DNA of 64,000 nucleotides, from NCBI GenBank assembly GCA_949358305.1, contig OX442314.1, positions 23,863,060-23,927,059 on the forward strand, read 5' to 3'. Positions 58,101-64,000 of this stretch are shown in pieces. Position 1 is the first letter of the stretch. Every line of letters begins with the position of its first letter. The notes below the pieces were generated by a model that was not told the DNA's origin, made no database searches, and saw only the letters and a program-made list of their open reading frames with translations. The DNA comes from Strigamia acuminata (lineage: Eukaryota > Arthropoda > Chilopoda > Geophilomorpha > Linotaeniidae). Position numbers and translations under genes: made by a program.

Positions 58101-60366
58101 TGTACAAGCAGTGGCGAAAATTTATGACCCGTTGGGCTTCGCCTCACCATTCGCGATCGTCGGAAAACTCATGTTTCAGGAGTTGTGGTCCAGAAAAATC
58201 GATTGGGACGTCCCCTTGCCCCCCGACATTGCCAAGCGGTGGTGTGAATGGTACGAACAGGTGACAACATTACGAACAATCTCAGTCAAACGACCGTACA
58301 GTCCAAACTTGAGCGACAACTCTCAACAGGAAATTCATCTCTTTTGCGACGCGAGTCCGAAGGCGTACGGCGTCGTAGTTTACGTGCGCACAGAAACAAA
58401 TGGAACTGTCGACGTGTCGTTGTGCATGTCCAAGTCACGCGTTGCGCCGTTGAAGCCACTTACTTTGCCAAAATTGGAACTCATGAGCGCCCTTTTGTCA
58501 TCACGCGTTGCAGTGAAGTTACGAGTTTTGGAAATCAAGAAAATGCATTGTTGGACCGACTCTTCAATTACATACTTTTGGATCCAACAGCAACAGAAGA
58601 AAACTAATCCTTTCATCGCGAATCGAGTACGGGAAATTCGTACAAACACCGACGTCGAATCTTGGCGACACTGCCCCGGCAGGGTAAATCCTGCGGATAA
58701 ATTGACGAGAGGGATGGAAGCAGTGAAACTGGTTGACGATAACGAGTGGTGGCAGGGCCCCGAGTGGCTACGAAAAGGTGAAGAACATTGGCCACAAGAA
58801 ATAAGCGCAGAATTAGAAACCCAACTTGAAGAGTTCGAAGAAAATTGCACGAGCGTCAACGCGACTCGATCGGCGGAAAAAATGGAGCCGATATTCGCCC
58901 TGGAAAACTACAGCAGTTGGACAAGAGTCGTAAGGATCACAGCCTGGATGCTACGCTTCATTCGAAACTCGAGAAAGAATCAATCAATTGTCGGACCGCT
59001 GAAAACTGAGGAAATCGAGGCAGCAGAAACATATTGGTTCCGCCATGCTCAGCGTTCAAGGTTCGCAGAGGAATTGGATTGCGTGCAGAGCGCTGTGAAA
59101 TTAAACAGAGAATCACCGCTATCGCAAGTGGAATTAATCATCGACGAGAGGGAAGTACTAAGAATAAATTCTCGAATTCGCGACCACATCGGATCGAAAA
59201 ACTTCATTTATCCAGTCGTATTGGACGCGGACTCGCCGATGACCAAATTGATAATAAGGGACTGTCATTTACGTGCCTTGCATGGAGGACTGGGAGATAC
59301 GTTGGCAGAATTTCGCTCAAGATTTTGGACCCGAAGAGCCAGAAAAACGATAAAAAGTTACGTGTCCAAATGCATAACGTGCCGTCGCGTGAACTCGAAG
59401 CTGATGACACAAGCCATCGGGCTTCTCCCTTCTGACCGCATCAATCGTGCTGCCCCCTTCCAGATAATAGGCGTGGATTTCGCGGGCCCACTTTACATGC
59501 GGAGTGGCGAGAAATGTTATATCGCATTATTCACCTGCGCGGTAGTACGAGCCGTACATCTGGAGTTAGTTTCAGACCTGACGACAGAAAAGTTTATTCT
59601 GGCATTCAAACGTTTGATATCACGACGAGGAATTCCGAGTATCGTGTATTCGGACAACGCAAAAACGTTTAAGCGGGCAGAAAAGGATTTGGCGCTGTTC
59701 ATAAATGGATTTGCAGGCGAAGAGTTCCAGGGATTTTTATCTCACAACAAGATACAATGGAAATTCATTGTCGAGTTGGCTCCTTGGTGGGGAGGCTTTT
59801 GGGAGCGCCTCGTCAAGACGGTCAAATTGAGTCTGAAGAAAGTTCTGGGAAGATCGTCGCTTTGTTTTGAGGGACTGACAACTGTATTGACGGAGGTCGA
59901 AGCAATAATAAACTCGCGCCCTATAACCTACGTGACGGACGATCCGACAGAGCAAGAACCGCTGTCGCCATCACATTTTTTGATCGGGACCCGAATTTCA
60001 AGTTTGCCCGACATTTACAACTCGGAGCATCACGTCGATATTTCGAAGAGAACGGAGTTAGTTAAACGATGGAAGTTGCGCCAGAGATTTACAAATTTAT
60101 TGTGGCGTCGTTGGTCCCATGAGTACCTCGTGGAGTTGAGGGAATTTCGACGAGTACGAGCATCTAAAGAGATTTGCGTTAACGATTTAGTCCTCGTGCA
60201 GGAACAGGGTCAGCCACGCATGACGTGGAAGACGGCGAAAATTACGAAGACGTTTGACGGTAGAGATGGGAAAATTCGATCTTGCGAGATGATGCTGCCG
60301 GGAGGGAAAACGTTAAGAAGACCGGTGCAGAGACTTTGCTCGTTGGAAGTCGCCGACGACAATTAG
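55153..60366 (+). CDS. gag-pol: BEL/Pao Gag-Pol polyprotein, 1,737 residues
   Basis: Gag (about 1-430) has a BEL-type capsid region (FSGDPLEWDDFW) and zinc fingers near 352-410, including C381-x2-C-x4-H-x4-C394. The protease region has DPGSQ at D465, where most aspartic proteases have DS/TG. The Pao-type reverse transcriptase has YVDD at 883-886. RNase H has D1066 (FCDASPKAYG). The integrase has an H-H-C-C finger followed by D1442, D1501 and E1551, then a C-terminal DUF5641-like domain. The length is normal for a single-frame BEL element. No stop or frameshift interrupts it. It assembles particles and copies and inserts the element. Confidence 0.96.
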   Translation: MAEDLNVIKSQRTVARRMTTATITKAKTILAAIPQNELELKKIKANLKAKSAELKALDGKILAALVDDDEIDQEITQCETNYNEKIIDCEVELEEALKKMNALAIAPPLAPITNNYHGTVNAPHETTMRLPKYEAIKFSGDPLEWDDFWGNFEISIDSKPNITNKSKLVYLKSYLDGEAALVLKGLPPTDENYPVAKELLIERYGRSDVILSAHMRALMKMQPVKDILDPVPLQKLYDRCESHVRGLLASKMNTEAIDATACPLILGLVPKQISLDFSRQHPDGKYKAKDLLDMIRAELIHHSKIDSFQDLHRTKDQEKSGKAEKQDTEKTFRKNNDRVPSARVLSTMIANCMFCSKTHERDGCSTTAAERKEYVVKNGRCFKCLKKGHTSKTCSYRITCKICQRNHNPLVCDGARKTVNESLTTHVATCAELSAFVPPPAAALASIFVRVVHQSKEAIVQCLLDPGSQTTFVLSSLAKDLGLQSKGTENLSVLTFGSQVSQSAKRERFELNLCNVDDKNKSLTVTAIETPWITRPIKTELQAGLRAALARNNIVINFEQYTNFDVFCLIGADNIAKILTGRLEKFEEDLVAIETIFGWALMGSSPNVTTLSTMVTRVFNVRLDDRLDDHLKQFWELEAIGIRHESIDESPTDRNTCTKRFRELVTREDGRYVVPLPWLVDASQLNNNFEVAKRRFWHLVRKFKKNPGFYQAYKKIFDDQLKNDIIEEVKVQDPEHSYFMPHRAVVREDRATTKIRIVFDASSKGKNELSLNDCLDSGPNLLPEILKLLVLFRRELVAYISDIEKAFLQLLLRLCDRNFVSFLWVPENWDGLEFLVPRIMRQKRVTFGVSSSPYSLNDTIQMHLDEMENLYPDTVKQIREKFYVDDLLDSMRAENQVLTVFYEARKLMMDAHLPLRKWHSNSPRLREIFAKEIPEDEEIIAAENGQTTVLGLIWNYETDRLQLEIGEWAEKKPESGQGSKRAIVQAVAKIYDPLGFASPFAIVGKLMFQELWSRKIDWDVPLPPDIAKRWCEWYEQVTTLRTISVKRPYSPNLSDNSQQEIHLFCDASPKAYGVVVYVRTETNGTVDVSLCMSKSRVAPLKPLTLPKLELMSALLSSRVAVKLRVLEIKKMHCWTDSSITYFWIQQQQKKTNPFIANRVREIRTNTDVESWRHCPGRVNPADKLTRGMEAVKLVDDNEWWQGPEWLRKGEEHWPQEISAELETQLEEFEENCTSVNATRSAEKMEPIFALENYSSWTRVVRITAWMLRFIRNSRKNQSIVGPLKTEEIEAAETYWFRHAQRSRFAEELDCVQSAVKLNRESPLSQVELIIDEREVLRINSRIRDHIGSKNFIYPVVLDADSPMTKLIIRDCHLRALHGGLGDTLAEFRSRFWTRRARKTIKSYVSKCITCRRVNSKLMTQAIGLLPSDRINRAAPFQIIGVDFAGPLYMRSGEKCYIALFTCAVVRAVHLELVSDLTTEKFILAFKRLISRRGIPSIVYSDNAKTFKRAEKDLALFINGFAGEEFQGFLSHNKIQWKFIVELAPWWGGFWERLVKTVKLSLKKVLGRSSLCFEGLTTVLTEVEAIINSRPITYVTDDPTEQEPLSPSHFLIGTRISSLPDIYNSEHHVDISKRTELVKRWKLRQRFTNLLWRRWSHEYLVELREFRRVRASKEICVNDLVLVQEQGQPRMTWKTAKITKTFDGRDGKIRSCEMMLPGGKTLRRPVQRLCSLEVADDN

Positions 60367-60390
60367 ATTTGTGGTTTTTTCCCCCGGCAA

Positions 60391-60790
60391 TGTAAAATCC
60401 AGATTTGGATTTAATGTTTAGTAATGATTTCAATTTATGTTTAATTTTAGTGTTTTATTTCGAAAAGTGTTTTAAGTCTCTTTGTAATTGTTTTTATCGA
60501 ATATCGAATTGTATTGGTAATGTTTTAACGACAATAGTGTTTTTTGATCGAGGGACACCAAGAGTGCCCTCTGGTGTGTAATCTGTAATTTTGACCGGTC
60601 CTTGTTAACCGGAAGTTAACCCCGTTTTTGGGATTGACCACCATCTTTTTTACCTGTATCATCGTGTGTCACCACGCGATTTTCCTTGTTAAAATCTTCA
60701 ACGATTAAAATTAGTTAAGTTTAAAAATACGTCTCAAATTGTTGCTCGCGCGTGCTGCAATCGCAGCTAGATTATTTCGAAGTCTCGAAA
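60391..60790 (+). repeat. 3' LTR of BEL element
   Basis: Same 400-bp sequence as the 5' LTR. The 24 bases between the coding stop and this LTR are pyrimidine-rich (GGTTTTTTCCCCCGG), not purine-rich. Confidence 0.95.
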
Positions 60791-60795
60791 GTTTG

Positions 60796-61120
60796 GTCTT
60801 CAGGATGATGAGGACCAATCTTACACCGACTAATACATCACCAGATGCTAAGTTGGCTTTTTAGCAGGCCGTTTTCCAAGGCAATGAGCATTACTGAGGT
60901 GTTGTTTCGTTGTTGTATCACAGACATTTGCATTATACTTGACTTTCATTTCATCAAAATTGCTTTTGACAGAATACATTTCCAAGCAATAATCAAGGGT
61001 GGCTCCAGGGGACGGGAGGGGGATTGCTTCCCCCTTGGAAAAGTTTCTGACGAGAGCTGTTTTCACATTGTGATGGTCTTAATCACATTCCAGAAATGTT
61101 CGAGTTAGTGAACATGAGAA
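60796..61120 (-). pseudogene. Tc1-like remnant, right flank of the BEL insertion
   Basis: Joined across the BEL target site, the - strand continues the transposase remnant of 54,406-54,665. Beyond the first 60 bases the coding signal is too decayed to follow, so the end is arbitrary. Confidence 0.4.
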
Positions 61121-61183
61121 CAATGAAAAATACAAAGAAAATGTGAAGCATTTTTTAGTTTATTTGGATTCTTGTGGATAATG

Positions 61184-61292
61184 GAAGTTTAGCCAAAACT
61201 TGGCACCACTACAAAGCTACCGAGTAACATTGTTTGTCAAACAATGTCATTTGCTCCCTTTGTAGCTTGGAGCCAAGTTTTCACTAAACCTC
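61184..61292. mobile_element. About 109-bp palindromic MITE
   Basis: The two halves are inverted copies (TTTAGCCAAAACTTGGC and GCCAAGTTTTCACTAAA, with CATTGTTTG/CAAACAATG at the centre). The AACTTGGCACCACTA sequence resembles Tc1 ends. Differences between the arms show moderate age. Confidence 0.7.
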
Positions 61293-61699
61293 AAGGAACA
61301 CAATCTTACAATCGATTACCTAACTAAAAACATAGTTCAGCTTCCCCTTATTCAGCAGACATAAAAAGTTTGTTACATCTTATCCGAACCAATTGGGAGC
61401 CATAGGTGTTCATAAAACCAATTTGTTCACATAGTCAGACATTAAGATTGTGTACATACTGTGTATATGAAGTCAAAATACAGACAAAAATTGTTAAAAA
61501 TTAATTTAGAAATTACGAAGAGATGCAGTCTTTACTGTACTGCAACGTAAAACTGTCCAGAGGAATGTCTGCTTATTTAGACGATGTTGGGGAAGTTGCG
61601 ATACTTCTGTACAGTTTCTCTGCCGATTCCTGTTTTGGCTCGTCTGGATATTGCTGTCTTAAATGCACAGTAAAAAGTGGTGCCTCCTATGGCCTATGG

Positions 61700-61844
61700 C
61701 AGGGGTCGGCAACCTTTTGAGACGGAAGAGCCAAAGGTTACAATTTACAAAATTTCCCAGTTGTTAAAGAGCCACTACAATATTAAATTAGGTCCCATAC
61801 AGCCGCATCTTAACATCGAAAGAGCCGCAGGTTGCCGACCCCTG
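61700..61844. mobile_element. 145-bp hAT-type MITE
   Basis: It begins CAGGGGTCGGCAACC and ends GGTTGCCGACCCCTG, perfect inverted ends typical of a widespread hAT family. GAGCCAAAGG and AGAGCCGCAGG near the ends fit that family. The flanks GCCTATGG (61692-61699) and GTCTATGG (61845-61852) form an 8-bp duplication with one mismatch. Confidence 0.9.
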
Positions 61845-61852
61845 GTCTATGG

Positions 61853-64000
61853 CATTATTTTGTGCTGACAACAGACAGCTTTTGTATGCGATTACGAACT
61901 CAAATAAGTAAGTTCATGGCAAGTCGTTCGGTAAATCACTTGTATCGCATATCGCAATATTGCGATATTGCGATATATCGCAAACGACAGATACTGACTA
62001 ATGTAGCTGCAATATTACACCAAAAAATAATCGCATTGCAATATATTGCAAATTCGCACAGGCCTATATGGCAACTCAAATTTTCTACATGTTTGGTGAC
62101 TGGCGACGGAGTTACCCACCCCAAGTTTAGAGCGTCAAACTCTTTAGCTAAATGTTTAAAAGAATAAATACGAGCGACTACAAAAAAATTTACAATCTAC
62201 CAGGTAGATGTAATTGAAAAGCCACCCCAACATAAGCAGATAAAATCTAAATTCATATAGACAATTGTAAAACAATGAGCACATTCAATAGAAAGTGCAT
62301 TCAAGCTTCAGCCCATAAACTATTTGTTTAGATTCATTTATTCGTACATGTGTTTTAAATTGAGAATGTAGTGAAATAAGCACTTTAAATGTAAATCATT
62401 TGCATAAACAAAGAAATCGAAACAACCCGTTTACGACTAGCACTCTGAATGCACCTATTGTTCAAGTCATGAACGTACAATAAATTGTACTATTTTAGTA
62501 ATTTGTACAAAGAAATCGGAATAAAGTGTTTATGATTTAGAACTTTGAATAAATCTAAGGTCGCCTCAGTCAACTCGAGCTTCTACAATAACAGAATTGT
62601 TAATGCATGGTAGGGGGATTAGTCCCCTGCTCAGTTTGCACTCACCATATCGTAACTGGAACATACAAAGCGAAACAGAGTGAAAAAATCAAACAAACAA
62701 GCATTTTGCATCAAAAATGGCGACAAAACAAAGTAGCCATGTTTATATTTCTATTTGATATACCGGTTTATCACTCTGATGTTTTTATTTTAAAGGATTG
62801 AATGACAAATTAAATACGCGATTTTACCAAAGGCCTTTTGACTGTTTCCGGTGGTAAATAAAAAGTAGCCGTGTTTAATTTCAATTAAACAGTCTTCAAA
62901 CAACTTTTGTTGTTCAAATGCATTTAGCCTTCTGAAACAGAAGAATAACGCTTCTAAATGGTACCTAACCCCTATTTTCCAAATTGCAATTCATGCGCTC
63001 AAGTACCGGTAACCTACAACTGGTAATATACAAAGTTTAATACCTTTAACCATAAAATAAGATGTTTAAACCGGATCAATCAACTACGTTAACAACCTTT
63101 TGTAATCATTACCACCAAGAAGGATTTAAATGAGGCAATTAAACCTTTTTACTCACTGCATAATAAAATAAACACAAGTAGTTTGTATTATTTTTAAAAA
63201 ACAAGCGGTGCTCAGCAAAATAAAAGGTCAGGCATGGTGACCAGGACAAAAATAATGTTTACCACCAACCTACAGATTACTATAAATAAAGATTTCAAAC
63301 AACATTCAGGAAAAGAAAATAAAACAAGAAAAAAAAAATCTTTCCCAATTATAGAAATTAAACGAAATTTCAAAATGAATTTGTTTGCGAGTTATTAAAC
63401 CTTTTGATTTCACTTCACGTGTACATTCCAATAAATTAACGGTGATGTAAACAAAAGAGGATATAAATGTGATCCATTTTAAATACCTTAATGATTATGA
63501 AACGCGGTAATCTTTAATGTTTAAAAATTCTGTTTTATTAATCCCATAATTTATTTCAAAAGAAGGAAAAGTTTGCCAAGTTTTGGGTCAGGGTGACAAA
63601 ATCGCCAAATCTTAATCTCTATATAAGAAAATTTACAATTATATATTTTTATTTCTCCAACATTACGTAATTCCTACGTCGCTGCAGTCGAGTAACTAAA
63701 ATATTGAAAATTCTTGCTTTCACAGCTCCTGTGCAATATATCTTGCTTGTTGCACCAGCTGATTGGGCAGTAAATATTCGTAAGGTATACACTGCTTTCA
63801 AATAATTAACTCACAAATGCTATTAAAAGCTCGTAAATGTTATTTAATTCCATCGATTTCAATTCCGCTGAGTTAAGTTACAGTAAAAGCAACTTAAAAC
63901 CCGTAATTTTAACCAATTCAAACATCCCAAAATTAAATATAGGTCACATCAAAATAATCAATTTTTTTTCTTGTTTTCACAAACTATTTTCAGATAAATC
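61853..64000. other. AT-rich DNA at the window end
   Basis: No gene is supported. A short ATTGCGATAT-rich palindromic run lies at 61,945-61,985 and another ATCGCATTGCAATATATTGC run near 62,030. Confidence 0.45.

Larger units (their letters stand above)
54666..60790 (+). mobile_element. Complete BEL/Pao LTR retrotransposon
   Basis: Two 400-bp LTRs flank one long gag-pol frame. The 5-bp duplication GTTTG precedes the left LTR (54661-54665) and follows the right one (60791-60795). The LTRs showed no difference on a base-by-base reading. An intact frame, identical LTRs and a target duplication mean a very recent insertion, potentially still active. Confidence 0.97.

Noticed and set aside
1-64000. 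CRISPR arrays, bacterial operons, prophage features
   Set aside because: Introns, LTR elements and MITEs show eukaryotic DNA; the tandem arrays have no spacer structure.

Overview
The window is animal nuclear DNA, most likely arthropod. It is AT-rich, has very short introns (58-81 bp is typical), two host genes recognisable by protein family, and a heavy load of retroelements and small DNA transposons. The species cannot be fixed from the sequence.

Layout. Positions 1 to about 9,637 are the 3' part of a Ty3/gypsy LTR retrotransposon on the + strand. It has the end of gag with a zinc knuckle, an A AAA AAC frameshift site, a complete pol, an unusual third ORF that opens on a splice acceptor and does not look like Env, a polypurine tract and a probable long 3' LTR. 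Positions 9,722-11,231 are a 1.5-kb near-perfect palindrome that carries a fragment of the mismatch-repair gene MLH3. Next comes a small two-exon gene, LYRM1 (11,636-12,036, +), a mitochondrial LYR-motif protein. From 15,239 to 24,832 on the - strand lies a 14-exon gene for a myocardin-related transcription factor (MRTF), reconstructed here exon by exon to a 1,097-residue frame with RPEL repeats, a basic box, a Gln-rich stretch, a SAP domain, a coiled coil and an acidic C-terminus. Its 5-kb third intron holds two non-autonomous transposons.

From 25 to 54 kb no convincing protein gene was found. This AT-rich stretch holds small inverted-repeat elements (mariner-, hAT- and foldback-type), minisatellites, a tRNA-like fragment, Tc1 transposase remnants, GC-richer promoter-like islands near 27.5, 33.3 and 37.2 kb, and a cysteine-rich coding-like patch near 46.5-46.8 kb. 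At 54,666-60,790 sits an intact, apparently very young BEL/Pao retrotransposon: two 400-bp LTRs with no difference seen, a GTTTG target duplication and a 1,737-codon gag-pol frame. It has split an old Tc1-like transposase. The last 3 kb hold a small palindrome and a hAT-type element.

How things fit together. MRTF would be the actin-regulated partner of SRF, and LYRM1 a mitochondrial accessory protein. The mobile elements account for most of the remaining structure. The points most worth following up are the MLH3-containing palindrome next to LYRM1 (possible hairpin-RNA locus or inverted duplication of a divergent promoter), the splice-dependent third ORF of the gypsy element, four minisatellites that all have a 21-bp unit, and CTCF-like motifs carried by both retroelements.
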